64,000 bases of DNA from Cellulomonas carbonis (GTDB lineage Bacteria; Actinomycetota; Actinomycetes; Actinomycetales; Cellulomonadaceae), in the NCBI RefSeq assembly GCF_014636275.1, contig NZ_BMEB01000001.1, forward strand, positions 1,045,468 to 1,109,467. The letters are read 5' to 3'. Positions 36,452-45,159 of the stretch are shown in pieces. The notes under the pieces were generated by a model. It made no database searches and was not told where the DNA came from. It worked only from the letters and a program-made list of their open reading frames with translations. The position numbers were made by a program, and so were the translations under genes. Numbering within the stretch: the stretch's first letter is position 1; each line of letters begins with the position of its first letter.

Positions 36452-37144
36452 CGCGTCGGCGAGACCCAGGAGGCTGCGCCACACCAGCAGCGCGAACACC
36501 GACCACGGCACGAGGGACGCCAGCGCGAACCACAGGCCGACGACACCGAAGTTCGACGGCACCGCCATCAGCACCGCCGCGACGAGCCCCCAGACGGCGG
36601 TCGCACGGCCGAACAGCGGTGACCGGAGCATGAGCAGAGCCAGGACGAGCAGCGTGACGAGGTTGACGAGGTAGTAGATGTCGAAGGCCGTGCCCATCCA
36701 GGTCGCGAGCATGCCGTCGCCGACGGCGAGGAGCGCGACCTGCTCGCCGGGCGCCGCGTCGGCGTAGGACTGCGCGAGGCTCAGCATCTCGACCGGGCGG
36801 GGCGACGCCGTGTACGCCGCCATGCCGAGCACGCCGAAGGCGAGCGCGACGACGACCGCCGAGCGGCTCACGCGCCACAGGGCGACGCCGAGCGCGAGGT
36901 AGAGCAGGTAGGCGAGCAGGTTGGAGACGACGTAGAGCAGGTCGAGCGCCAGCAGCCCCTGCAGCGGTCGCTCCACCAGGAGGACGTAGAAGCCCTCGGT
37001 CGTCGTCGGCGGCGGCCACAGGACGTAGATGCCGATCTGCACGACGATCAGCACGACGCTCGCGAGCGCCGCCCACGCACCGACGCGCAGCAGCCCCACC
37101 CATCCCTCGGTGCCGCCCGGCGCCGGTCCCTCGTCCGCGGCCAT
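36413..37144 (-). CDS. Multi-pass membrane protein (DUF4386-like)
   Basis: 243 residues from ATG 37144, eight bases after GGAGG. Six hydrophobic segments: about 22-44 (ASVVLIVVQIGIYVLW), 60-80, 85-105, 115-130, 165-185 and 205-230. The pattern RPLQGLLALDLLYVVSNLLAYLLYLALG (about 62-90) resembles DUF4386-type proteins of unknown function. It overlaps the SDR gene tail to tail. Confidence 0.68.
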   Translation of the reverse strand: MAADEGPAPGGTEGWVGLLRVGAWAALASVVLIVVQIGIYVLWPPPTTTEGFYVLLVERPLQGLLALDLLYVVSNLLAYLLYLALGVALWRVSRSAVVVALAFGVLGMAAYTASPRPVEMLSLAQSYADAAPGEQVALLAVGDGMLATWMGTAFDIYYLVNLVTLLVLALLMLRSPLFGRATAVWGLVAAVLMAVPSNFGVVGLWFALASLVPWSVFALLVWRSLLGLADASGVGERSLARAA

Positions 37145-37291
37145 GCGCAACGCCTCCGTCCTCCCGCCAGCGTCGACCGGCGGCGCGACCGACGGAAGGG
37201 CCGGAGGTCCTCGGCTCGGGGCCGGGAGGTCCCCGGCCCCAGGACGCCGGCTCGACGGTGCTCACGCCGATCGTCCGCTCGCGGACACGGC

Positions 37292-37297
37292 TACCGT
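37292..37297 (+). promoter_or_regulatory. -10-like hexamer of the maleylpyruvate-isomerase-like gene
   Basis: TACCGT six bases before the ATG at 37304, no ribosome site; leaderless start predicted. Confidence 0.45.
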
Positions 37298-37303
37298 GCG
37301 GGC

Positions 37304-37927
37304 ATGGGCACCGACACCGTCGCGTGGGAGTCGTCCCGGGCCGCGTTCGCCGAGGCGGCCGCGTGGTTCCTCGACGTCGCGGAGCACGTGGGTGACCGCT
37401 GGGACCGACCGGCCCTGGGCGAGTGGGACGTGCGCGCGCTCGTGGGTCACACGAGTCGCTCGCTGCTCACCGTCGAGGAGTACCTGCGCGTGCCCGCGGA
37501 CCGGGCGGACGTCGTGTCGTCCGCCGACTACTACCGCGCGACGCGCGCGATGTCCGTCGGTCCCGCCGTCGCCCGGCGCGGCCGGGACGCCGGCCACGCC
37601 CTGGGCGACGACCCCGTGCGGTCGGTCGCGGTGATCGCCGCGCGCGTCCTCCCTCTCCTCGACGAGACCGACGGCACGGAGCTCGTCACGACCCTCGCGG
37701 GTGGGATCCGGCTGGCCGACTACCTCCCGACGCGGACGTTCGAGCTCGTCGTGCACACCCTCGACCTGGGTGCGGCCCTCGGGCTCTCGGTCGAGCCCCC
37801 CGCGGGGCCCGCGGCGCTGGTCGTCCGCCTGCTCGGCGAGCTCGCGGTCGAGCAGGGCCGCGTGGGCCCGCTCGTGCTCGCGGCGACGGGACGCGCGCAC
37901 CTGCCCGAGGGGTTCACGCTGCTCTGA
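37304..37927 (+). CDS. Mycothiol-dependent maleylpyruvate isomerase-family (DinB-fold) protein
   Basis: 207 residues with the DinB/MDMPI four-helix layout. LGEWDVRALVGHTSRSLLTVEEYL (about 38-61) carries the first metal His; TRTFELVVHTLDLGAALGL (about 145-163) carries the second conserved block with His-Thr-Leu-Asp. Family members use mycothiol, the actinobacterial thiol, as cofactor. Substrate unknown. Confidence 0.85.
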   Translation: MGTDTVAWESSRAAFAEAAAWFLDVAEHVGDRWDRPALGEWDVRALVGHTSRSLLTVEEYLRVPADRADVVSSADYYRATRAMSVGPAVARRGRDAGHALGDDPVRSVAVIAARVLPLLDETDGTELVTTLAGGIRLADYLPTRTFELVVHTLDLGAALGLSVEPPAGPAALVVRLLGELAVEQGRVGPLVLAATGRAHLPEGFTLL

Positions 37928-37960
37928 CGCCCGCCGCACGGGCCGTGCGATGCTCGGACC

Positions 37961-39211
37961 GTGGCCGTCACGCCCCGCCGCGTCGAACGCACCTACCTGG
38001 TCCTCGTGGCCGGCAACATGCTCGCGACGTCGGTGATCTGGGGCATCAACACGCTCTTCCTGCTCGACGCGGGCCTCACGAACCTCGAGGCGTTCGCCGC
38101 GAACGCGTTCTTCACGCTCGGCATGGTGGTGTTCGAGATCCCGACGGGCGTCGTCGCCGACGCGCGCGGACGCCGCACGTCGTACCTGCTGGGGACGGTC
38201 GTCCTCGCGGTGTCGACGCTCCTGTACTACGCGCTGTGGGTCGCGCACGGCCCCTTCTGGCTGTGGGCGGTCGTGTCGGTGCTGCTCGGGCTCGGCTTCA
38301 CGTTCTTCTCGGGCGCGACCGAGGCCTGGCTGGTCGACGCGCTGGCCGCGACCGGCTACGCGGGCGAGCTCGAGACGGTCTTCGGGCGCGCGCAGTCGGT
38401 GGGCGGCGCGGCGATGCTCGTCGGCGCCGTGGGCGGCGGGGTGCTCGCGCAGGCGACGTCGCTCGGGTTCCCGTTCCTCATCCGGGTCGCGGCTCTGCTC
38501 GGGCTGACCGTGGTCGCCGCCGTAGCGATGCACGACCTCGGCTTCACTCCCGACCGGTCGGTGCCGGCGCGCGAGGCGGTGCGCAGCATCCTGCGCTCGT
38601 CGGTCGAGCACGGGCTGGGCAACCCGCCCGTGCGGTGGCTCATGCTCGCGGCACCGCTCGTCTCGGGCGTCGGGATCTACGCGTTCTACGCGCTCCAGCC
38701 GTACCTGCTCGACCTGTACGGCGACGACGACGCGTACTGGGTCGCGGGGCTCGCGGCGGCGATCGTCGCGGGGTCCCGCATGGCGGGGGGCCTGCTCGCG
38801 GCGCGGCTCCGCGCGCTCGTGGCGCGGCGCACCACGGCGCTCGCGCTGGCCACGACCGCGTCCTGCGTGGCGCTCGCATCGCTCGCGATCACCAGGAGCT
38901 TCGCGGTGGCGCTGGCCCTCGTGGTCGCGTGGGGGCTGGTCGAGGCCGCCACCGCCCCGATCCGTCAGGCGTACCTCAACGACCTCATCCCGTCGCGGCA
39001 GCGCGCGACCGTGCTGTCGTTCGACTCGCTCATGGCCAGCAGCGGCGGCGTCGTCGTCCAGCCGGCCCTCGGCCGAGCCGCGGACCTCGCCGGCTACGGG
39101 ACGTCGTACGCCGTCGGCGGGCTGGTCCAGCTCGCCGCCGTGCCGTTCCTCGTGCTCAGCGGCCGCCAGCACCACCCGGCCGACCTGCGCGCCGGCGCAC
39201 CGCCTCGGTGA
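37961..39211 (+). CDS. Major facilitator superfamily transporter
   Basis: 416 residues, about 12 transmembrane segments. The MFS loop motif between TM2 and TM3 reads GVVADARGRRTSYLLG. TM segments start at TYLVLVAGNMLATSVIW. The central loop holds VPAREAVRSILRSSVEHG. A drug or metabolite exporter is the usual guess for this type. It starts at GTG with GATGCT six bases upstream. It is convergent with dinB. Confidence 0.88.
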   Translation: MAVTPRRVERTYLVLVAGNMLATSVIWGINTLFLLDAGLTNLEAFAANAFFTLGMVVFEIPTGVVADARGRRTSYLLGTVVLAVSTLLYYALWVAHGPFWLWAVVSVLLGLGFTFFSGATEAWLVDALAATGYAGELETVFGRAQSVGGAAMLVGAVGGGVLAQATSLGFPFLIRVAALLGLTVVAAVAMHDLGFTPDRSVPAREAVRSILRSSVEHGLGNPPVRWLMLAAPLVSGVGIYAFYALQPYLLDLYGDDDAYWVAGLAAAIVAGSRMAGGLLAARLRALVARRTTALALATTASCVALASLAITRSFAVALALVVAWGLVEAATAPIRQAYLNDLIPSRQRATVLSFDSLMASSGGVVVQPALGRAADLAGYGTSYAVGGLVQLAAVPFLVLSGRQHHPADLRAGAPPR

Positions 39212-39282
39212 CGGCACGCGCGGGCGCCTCGCGATCCCGCTGCTGAGCCCGCGGGCCCGCTCGACGCGCGGCCGGGCGGGGC

Positions 39283-40539
39283 TCACAGCTCGTGCTCCGC
39301 GAGCTCGCGGAAGGCGTCGGGCACGGAACCCGGGCCCCGGAGCACCGCCGGCAGGTAGCCGACGGCCTCGGTGCCGAACCTCGTGCGGATCGCGTCGACC
39401 TGCCCGTCGACGGCCCGACGCGCCGCGCCGGGGACGGAGCCCGGCCGCCACGGGTCCGCCGGTCGCAGGTCGAGCTCGAGCTGGACGACCCGCTGGTCCG
39501 TCAGGTGCGACACCGAGATCCCCAGCAGGGTGATCTCCGCGTCGCGGCCCGCGTCCGCGAGCGCCGACCAGACGAGCCGCTCGGCCACCTCGGTCAGCGT
39601 GAGCGTCGCGGAGATCGGCTCGGGGAGGGTCCTCGCCCGCGTGACCGACCGCATCCCGACGAAGCGGACACGCACCGTCACGGTTCGTCCCGCCCGGTCG
39701 CCGGCACGGAGACGTCGCGACACACGGTCCGCGAGGTGGGCGAGGACCGCGCGCACGCCCTCGACGTCCGGACGCCGTCGGCCGAGCGCCGACTGGGCGC
39801 CCACCGATCCCGCGCGGCGCGAGGTCACCACGCGTCGGGCGTCCTCGTCGTGCGCCATCGCGCTGAGGCGGGCCCCGACGGCGTGTCCCAGGATGCGCTC
39901 GACCGCCGACGACGGCGTCCGGGCGAGGTCGCCGATCGTCCGGATCCCCCGCTCCGCGAGCTTCTGCTCGTTGACCGGCCCCACGCCCCAGACCAGGCCG
40001 ACGGGCAGCGGGTCGAGGAACTCACGCTCGGTCCCGGGCTCGACCACGACGACGCCGTCGGGCTTGGCGACCTGCGACGCGATCTTCGCGAGGTGCTTGG
40101 TGGTCGCCGCACCCACCGAGATGGGCAGCCCGACCTCGGCACGCACCCGGGACCGGATGGACGCGGCGATGGTCGGCGGCGGGCCGAACAGGTGCGTCGC
40201 ACCCGACACGTCGAGGAACGCCTCGTCGATCGAGATGCGCTCGACCAGCGGGGTCACGTCCCGCAGGACCGCCATGACGGCGTCCCCGAGCCGCTGGTAC
40301 TCGGTGAAGTGACCGCGCACGAAGCGCAGGCGCGGGCAGAGGGCGGCGGCCCGCCAGCCAGGCATGCCGCCCCGCACCCCGTACGCCCTCGCCTCGTACG
40401 ACGCCGCGAGCACCACGCCACCGCGCGGCCCGCCGCCGACGGCGACCGGAAGGCCGCGCAGCGCAGGGTCCAGCAGCTGCTCGACCGACGCGTAGAACGC
40501 GTCGAGGTCGGCGTGCAGGATCGTCGCGCCCCGGGCCAC
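39283..40539 (-). CDS. dinB: DNA polymerase IV (Y family)
   Basis: 418 residues from a GTG. Palm motifs are ILHADLDAFYASVEQLL (first catalytic Asp) and SIDEAFLDVSG (Asp-Glu pair); the HhH segment is VWGVGPVNEQKLAERGIRTIGDLA and the little-finger domain fills the C-terminus. It carries out translesion synthesis. There is no clear beta-clamp motif at the extreme C-terminus. A perfect LexA box lies 14 bases upstream of the start, so it is SOS-controlled. Confidence 0.95.
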   Translation of the reverse strand: MARGATILHADLDAFYASVEQLLDPALRGLPVAVGGGPRGGVVLAASYEARAYGVRGGMPGWRAAALCPRLRFVRGHFTEYQRLGDAVMAVLRDVTPLVERISIDEAFLDVSGATHLFGPPPTIAASIRSRVRAEVGLPISVGAATTKHLAKIASQVAKPDGVVVVEPGTEREFLDPLPVGLVWGVGPVNEQKLAERGIRTIGDLARTPSSAVERILGHAVGARLSAMAHDEDARRVVTSRRAGSVGAQSALGRRRPDVEGVRAVLAHLADRVSRRLRAGDRAGRTVTVRVRFVGMRSVTRARTLPEPISATLTLTEVAERLVWSALADAGRDAEITLLGISVSHLTDQRVVQLELDLRPADPWRPGSVPGAARRAVDGQVDAIRTRFGTEAVGYLPAVLRGPGSVPDAFRELAEHEL

Positions 40540-40545
40540 GGGACG

Positions 40546-40551
40546 ACGCTA
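40546..40551 (-). promoter_or_regulatory. -10-like hexamer of dinB
   Basis: TAGCGT on the minus strand, six bases before the GTG at 40539; leaderless start. The LexA box begins two bases beyond it. Confidence 0.5.
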
Positions 40552-40552
40552 C

Positions 40553-40568
40553 TCGAACACGTGTTCGA
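40553..40568. promoter_or_regulatory. LexA (SOS) box of dinB
   Basis: TCGAACACGTGTTCGA is a perfect palindrome and matches the actinobacterial LexA consensus TCGAAC-N4-GTTCGA. It covers the dinB promoter spacer, so LexA binding would block transcription until DNA damage. Confidence 0.9.
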
Positions 40569-40644
40569 ACGACCAGCCCTGCACCCCGACCGCGCCGCCC
40601 GGCCGCATCCGGCCGCGCCGACGCACGCCGTCGTCCCGCGCCCG

Positions 40645-41613
40645 TCACCCGGCGGCCAGCACCTCGCGCAGGCGCGCCGCGAACGCCTCGGGCCGGCCCG
40701 GCTGCCCGTACTCCGGCCCGAGGAACCCGCCGTGGCCACCCGGGAAGACGACGAGCTCCTGCCCCAGCGCCTCGGCGAGCGCCTCCGACGTGCGCCACGT
40801 GAGACCGCCGCGGCTCTCCTCCCCCGCGGCCACCACGACGCGCGTCGGCACCGCGCGGAGCTTGACAACGTCCGGCCGGAACGCCGTCACGGCCGCGGAG
40901 ACGCCCGACAGCAGCGGGTCGACGCGCGACCCGTCGTCGTCGGCCGGGAGCCCGAGGGCGGCCGGGTCGACGCGCCCGGGGTCCCAGCCCTCGGGCAGCT
41001 CGCCCTGCACCGACGTGAGCGCGATGAACGCCGCCATGCCCGCGCCCCAGCCGCGCTCGTGGTAGATCTCGCGCACGCGGCGCTCGGCCGCGAGCGCCCG
41101 GTCCGCGTCGGGCAGCACCTGCAGGAGCGGCGGCTCGTGCGCGACGAGCGTCGCGACGTCGTCGGGGTGGGTGGCGACGAGGGCGAGCGCGGTCACGGCT
41201 CCCCCGCTGCTGGCGAGGACGTCGACGGGGGCGGCGCCCAGCGCGTCGAGCAGCCGGTGGAGGTCGTCGGCCTGCTGCTCCGGCCGGTTCTCGACGCCGT
41301 CGGTGCGGGTGCTGCGGCCGATGCCGCGCGGGTCATACGTGATCACGGTGCGCTCGGGCACGAGCGAGGCGAGCGTCGTGAAGCCGTACGCGTCCATCGG
41401 CTGGCCGACCATGAGGAGGGGCGGTGCCCCGTCCTGCGTCGGCAGGGGGCCGCGGACGTCGTACGTCAGCGTCGCGCCCGGGACCTCGAGGGTCCGGGTC
41501 GTCGCCGGACCCTCCGTCGGGCCGGCCGTCGTGGGTCCTGCCGTCGGGTCCGTCGTCGGGTCCGTCGTCGGGCTCTCCTGGGTGCCGGTGCCTGCTCCCA
41601 CGTCGCTGCTCAT
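40645..41613 (-). CDS. Alpha/beta hydrolase
   Basis: 322 residues with an N-terminal Thr/Pro/Asp-rich low-complexity extension (repeats such as TDPTTDPT, residues 16-38). The hydrolase fold starts at RTLEVPGATLTYDVRG. The nucleophile Ser is in VLASSGGAV, the oxyanion region near MVGQPMDAYG, and the catalytic His in FPGGHGGFLG. Esterase or related activity is likely; substrate unknown. No signal peptide is evident. Confidence 0.85.
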   Translation of the reverse strand: MSSDVGAGTGTQESPTTDPTTDPTAGPTTAGPTEGPATTRTLEVPGATLTYDVRGPLPTQDGAPPLLMVGQPMDAYGFTTLASLVPERTVITYDPRGIGRSTRTDGVENRPEQQADDLHRLLDALGAAPVDVLASSGGAVTALALVATHPDDVATLVAHEPPLLQVLPDADRALAAERRVREIYHERGWGAGMAAFIALTSVQGELPEGWDPGRVDPAALGLPADDDGSRVDPLLSGVSAAVTAFRPDVVKLRAVPTRVVVAAGEESRGGLTWRTSEALAEALGQELVVFPGGHGGFLGPEYGQPGRPEAFAARLREVLAAG

Positions 41614-41826
41614 CTCGTCGCTCCTCCGGTCCGGTGTGCTCTCACCGGGACCGACCCGGCCCGACGGCGGAAGTCATCGGCCCCGTGCACCCCGACGCAC
41701 GACGGCGTGCCCCGACGGCCACGGCCGCACCGATCCGCGCGTCAGGACTGTTGCGCAGGTCACATCGGGCATATCGTCCCTGGCACCGTCGGCCGCACCG
41801 CGGCCATCCCCCACGAGGAGGACCCC

Positions 41827-42714
41827 ATGAGGAAGTCCCTGCTCGGCCTCGGAGCGGCGCTCGCGCTGCTGCTGGGCGTCGCGGCACCCGCGAGCGCGAT
41901 CACCGGCAACTACGTGCAGGACGAGGAGCACCCGTTCGTCGGGCTGCTCGTCATGTACGACGAGAACGGCGAGTTCATGGGCCGGTGCTCCGGCTCGCTC
42001 CTGACCCCGGAGATCTTCCTGACCGCGGGGCACTGCACCGACGGCGCGACGTCGGCGCGCGTGTACCTCCAGCAGGACGCGGGCGTGAGCTACGACGCCG
42101 AGCTCGGGTACGACCCGGTGTCCGGGTACCCGGAGACCTGCGCCGCCGGGACCGAGGGCGTGCTCTGCTCGTACGCGAGCCAGGTCTTCAACTACGGCTT
42201 CGCGGACTTCGAGGGCTTCCCGAACACGCTCGACGCAGGGCTCGTCGTCCTCGACACGCCGCTCGTCGTCGACGAGTACGCCGTGCTCGCCGCGCCCGGC
42301 ACGCTCGACCCGTACGCGACGCAGCGCGGGCTCAAGGACCTCACGGTCACCGCGAGCGGCTACGGCCTCAGCTACAGCAGCCCCACCGAGGTCGTCTCCT
42401 ACCGCGAGCGCCTCATGGCCAACGCGCGCATCACGAACCTCGTGAGCGCCAACACCGGCGGCTTCAACCTCCAGGCCACGGGGAACGGCAAGGGCAAGGG
42501 CGGGACGTGCTCGGGCGACTCGGGCGGTCCGGTCTTCCTCGGCGGGTACGAGTCCAACCTCGTCGTCGCCGTGACGTCCTTCGGCCTCAACTCGTACTGC
42601 CGCGGGACGGACTTCGCCTACCGCACGGACACGACCGAGGTCATCGACTGGATCTACGCGACGGCCGAGGCGGCCGGTGCGGACACCGCGCTCATCCAGG
42701 TCGCAGACGCCTGA
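41827..42714 (+). CDS. Secreted trypsin-like serine protease (S1)
   Basis: 295 residues. Signal peptide of about 24 residues ending APASA, ATG preceded by CGAGGAGGA. The catalytic triad is visible: His in LTAGHC, Asp in TLDAGLVVLD and Ser in CSGDSGGPVF. Cysteines around these (RCSGSLL, TCAAGTEGVLC) can form disulfides. It is exported and cleaves proteins outside the cell. A strong hairpin follows 12 bases after the stop. Confidence 0.93.
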   Translation: MRKSLLGLGAALALLLGVAAPASAITGNYVQDEEHPFVGLLVMYDENGEFMGRCSGSLLTPEIFLTAGHCTDGATSARVYLQQDAGVSYDAELGYDPVSGYPETCAAGTEGVLCSYASQVFNYGFADFEGFPNTLDAGLVVLDTPLVVDEYAVLAAPGTLDPYATQRGLKDLTVTASGYGLSYSSPTEVVSYRERLMANARITNLVSANTGGFNLQATGNGKGKGGTCSGDSGGPVFLGGYESNLVVAVTSFGLNSYCRGTDFAYRTDTTEVIDWIYATAEAAGADTALIQVADA

Positions 42715-42725
42715 CACGACCCGAC

Positions 42726-42757
42726 GACGGCCGCCGCCCACCGGGGTGGCGGCCGTC
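42726..42757. terminator. Hairpin between convergent protease and reductase genes
   Basis: GACGGCCGCC pairs perfectly with GGCGGCCGTC, 10 bp, with a GC-rich loop. It can serve both strands. Confidence 0.8.
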
Positions 42758-42779
42758 GCCGTGCCCGGCGCCGGACCGG

Positions 42780-43175
42780 TCAGGCGGCGACCCGCAGCAG
42801 CCGGAACTCGCGGCGCCGCAGCAGCCGGAGCACGAGCCGTGCCGCGGGACCGAACGCCGCCCGGCCGACGTCGGCCGCGAGGGGCTCGACGCCGACCACG
42901 GCGTGCTCGACACCCCGCACGACGACGACGCACCGCCCCGCTGCGACGACGTTGCGGTACCAGTCCACGCGGGGCCCGTAGGTCAGCTCGGCGACGAATC
43001 CCCCGGCCACCGGCGCGAGCACGAGCGGCGTCTCGTACGTCCGTCCGCTGCGCCGACCGACGTGACGCACCAGCGCGAACGCCCGACCGGCCCGCGCCGC
43101 GCGCAGCGTCCACGGGTTCAGCGTGCGCCCGAGCAGGCGCAGGAGACGTCGACGCGTGCGTCCGTCCCGCCCCAT
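42780..43175 (-). CDS. Short Ddn-like nitroreductase / F420-dependent reductase family protein
   Basis: 131 residues from ATG 43175. The family block is FALVRHVGRRSGRTYETPLVLAPV (about 29-52), then AELTYGPRVDWYRNVVAAGRCVV (about 57-79), matching the F420H2-dependent nitroreductase fold. It is shorter than the paralog at 28000-28500. TACCGT lies six bases before the ATG. Confidence 0.8.
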   Translation of the reverse strand: MGRDGRTRRRLLRLLGRTLNPWTLRAARAGRAFALVRHVGRRSGRTYETPLVLAPVAGGFVAELTYGPRVDWYRNVVAAGRCVVVVRGVEHAVVGVEPLAADVGRAAFGPAARLVLRLLRRREFRLLRVAA

Positions 43176-43181
43176 CCCCCG

Positions 43182-43187
43182 ACGGTA
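43182..43187 (-). promoter_or_regulatory. -10-like hexamer of the short Ddn-like gene
   Basis: TACCGT on the minus strand, six bases before ATG 43175, no ribosome site. Confidence 0.45.
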
Positions 43188-43210
43188 CGCCCGCCCGTGC
43201 GAGCCCCTCG

Positions 43211-44248
43211 TCAGGGGACGGCGGACATCGCGGTGCCGTGCGGGTGCGTCAGCGCACGGGGGACGCCGTCCCGTGCGAGCACGAAGCGCCCCCCGGTGTC
43301 CACGCCGGGCGGGAGCCGGGCCGAGACCGCCGGCAGGACGCGCTGCCCCTCGTTGCTGACCCACACCGCGCCGAGGTCGCGGACCGCGGCGGTGAAGGCG
43401 TCGCGCACGGCGGCGTCGACGTAGGCGAGCACCGCGGTGTGCAGGACGACGAGCGTCGCGTCCCGCGGCGCCGCCGCGGCGGTCAGGACGAGCCGGTCCA
43501 GGAGGTCCCCGCGCACGATCGTAGGGGGGTCGGCGGCCACGACCCGGGCGGCGGCGCGCAGGCGGCGCACGCGGTCGTCCGCGCCCGGCCAGACGAGCGC
43601 CTCGAGCCACGCGACGTCGTCGGGGTCCCGGACGTCGAGCGGGGACAGGTCGATCCCGGCGCGCCACACGACACGCGGCACGTGCGTGGGCACGAGCCGG
43701 TCGTCGTCGACCCGGCACGGCAGCTCGACGCGAGGCACCGTGGGCAGGGTGTTCACGTTGGGCACCGTGGGCACCGTGGGCACCGTGCTCACGGCGGGCT
43801 CGAGCACGACGACGCGCGTCGGCGTCGTGTAGCGGTACGCGTAGCGGTCGGGCACGAGGCACAGGCCCGCCGAGGCGCCGACCTCGAGCAGCGCGAGCGG
43901 CCCGTCGAGCTCGGCGAGGACCGGCAGGAGCGTCGCGCACCGACCGGCCTCGTTGGTCTGGGTCGTGCGGGCGAGCGCCACGGCCTCGACCGCGGGCCAG
44001 TGCGCGACGAGCCACGCGCGGAACGCCGGGTAGGGCTCGTCGGGTGCGCCGAGGAGGCGAGCCGCCGCGACCACGAGGTTGGGCTGGCGTCGTCGCCACG
44101 GGAGCCGGTCGACGAGCGCCAGCACCTGCCGGTCGCGTGCGACCTCCGCGCACCACCGCGCGAGCAGCGGGGACTCGCCGCTCGCCTCGAGCCTCCCGAA
44201 GTCGCGCCACCACGTGGCGGTGTCGGGCGACGCCCCGATCGGGTCCAT
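43211..44248 (-). CDS. DUF2332 family protein
   Basis: 345 residues. Family features are the N-terminal SPLLARWCAEVARD, TTQTNEAGRCATLLPVL, ALLEVGASAGLCLVPDRY and the C-terminal VVLHTAVLAYVD and VWVSNEG. The LEVGASAG stretch resembles a SAM-binding motif, so a methyltransferase-like role has been suggested by fold only. A repeat-rich insert (TVPTVPTVPNVNTLPTVP) lies near residues 155-175. Function unknown. Confidence 0.85.
   Translation of the reverse strand: MDPIGASPDTATWWRDFGRLEASGESPLLARWCAEVARDRQVLALVDRLPWRRRQPNLVVAAARLLGAPDEPYPAFRAWLVAHWPAVEAVALARTTQTNEAGRCATLLPVLAELDGPLALLEVGASAGLCLVPDRYAYRYTTPTRVVVLEPAVSTVPTVPTVPNVNTLPTVPRVELPCRVDDDRLVPTHVPRVVWRAGIDLSPLDVRDPDDVAWLEALVWPGADDRVRRLRAAARVVAADPPTIVRGDLLDRLVLTAAAAPRDATLVVLHTAVLAYVDAAVRDAFTAAVRDLGAVWVSNEGQRVLPAVSARLPPGVDTGGRFVLARDGVPRALTHPHGTAMSAVP
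43760..43786. repeat. Three tandem 9-bp repeats inside the DUF2332 gene
   Basis: GGGCACCGT occurs three times in a row, with diverged copies beside it. On the coding strand this gives the repeated Thr-Val-Pro insert. Copy number can change by three residues without a frameshift. Confidence 0.75.
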
Positions 44249-44254
44249 GCCGGG

Positions 44255-44260
44255 ACGGTA
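44255..44260 (-). promoter_or_regulatory. -10-like hexamer of the DUF2332 gene
   Basis: TACCGT on the minus strand, six bases before ATG 44248, no ribosome site. Confidence 0.45.
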
Positions 44261-44283
44261 GCCCCGGTGTCGGACGGCCGACC

Positions 44284-44289
44284 TAACCT
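44284..44289 (+). promoter_or_regulatory. -10-like hexamer of the alpha/beta hydrolase gene
   Basis: TAACCT six bases before the ATG at 44296. It is 24 bases from the divergent hexamer of the DUF2332 gene, so two leaderless starts face away from each other. Confidence 0.45.
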
Positions 44290-44295
44290 CGGGGG

Positions 44296-45159
44296 ATGTA
44301 CACCGAGCTCGACGTCCGCGCCGCCGACGGCCGCATCCTCCACGCGTACGACTTCCGGCCGACGGACGACGCCGACGAGCGGCTCACGGTCCTGTGGCAC
44401 CACGGCACGCCCAACGTCGGCGAGCCGCCCGTCCCGCTCATCCCCGCGGCACGTCGCCTGGGCGTGCGCTGGGTCTCGTACGACCGCCCGGGGTACGGGG
44501 GCTCGGGCCGCCTGCCCGGCCGCGACGTCGCCTCGGCCGCGCGCGACGCCGCGCTCGTCGCCGACGCGCTCGGCGTGGGCGGCTTCGCGGTCATGGGGCA
44601 CTCGGGCGGCGGCCCGCACGCGCTCGCGTGCGCGGCGCTGCTGCCTGGTCGGGTCACGGGCGCGGTGTCCGTGAGCGGCCTCGCACCGTACGACGCCGAG
44701 GGGCTCGCCTGGTTCGAGGGCATGGCGCCCGGGGGGGAGGCCGAGCTGCGGGCCGCGACCCGTGGAGCCGACGAGCTGCGACGCGTGCTCACCGAGGACG
44801 AGTGGGACCCGTCGCAGTTCGTCGCCGCCGACCACCGTGCGCTCGAGGGCGACTGGGCGTGGCTCTCCGGGGTCGCCGGCCGCGCGTCGGCCGACGGCGT
44901 GCCCGACGGCATGGTCGACGACGACCTCGCGTACGTCGGCGCGTGGGGGTTCCGCCCGGACGCCGTGACGGTCCCCGCACTGCTCCTGCACGGCGACGAC
45001 GACCGCGTGGTGCCGGTCGGTCACGCGCGCTGGCTGGCCGGTCGGCTGCCCGCCGCGGAGCTGAGGGTCGACCCGGGCGCGGGCCACGTCTCCGTCCTCA
45101 GCCGCGCCGAGGAGGCGCTCGCGTGGCTCGTGGACGTCAGCCGACCCGCGGCTCGGTGA
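44296..45159 (+). CDS. Alpha/beta hydrolase
   Basis: 287 residues, a complete alpha/beta-hydrolase fold. [15 protein letters not shown] is the oxyanion region, [11 protein letters not shown] follows, and the nucleophile elbow is [12 protein letters not shown]. The acid is in [14 protein letters not shown] and the His in [10 protein letters not shown]. Substrate unknown. The 3' end overlaps the convergent GGDEF-EAL gene by 23 bases. Confidence 0.88.
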   Translation: MYTELDVRAADGRILHAYDFRPTDDADERLTVLWHHGTPNVGEPPVPLIPAARRLGVRWVSYDRPGYGGSGRLPGRDVASAARDAALVADALGVGGFAVMGHSGGGPHALACAALLPGRVTGAVSVSGLAPYDAEGLAWFEGMAPGGEAELRAATRGADELRRVLTEDEWDPSQFVAADHRALEGDWAWLSGVAGRASADGVPDGMVDDDLAYVGAWGFRPDAVTVPALLLHGDDDRVVPVGHARWLAGRLPAAELRVDPGAGHVSVLSRAEEALAWLVDVSRPAAR

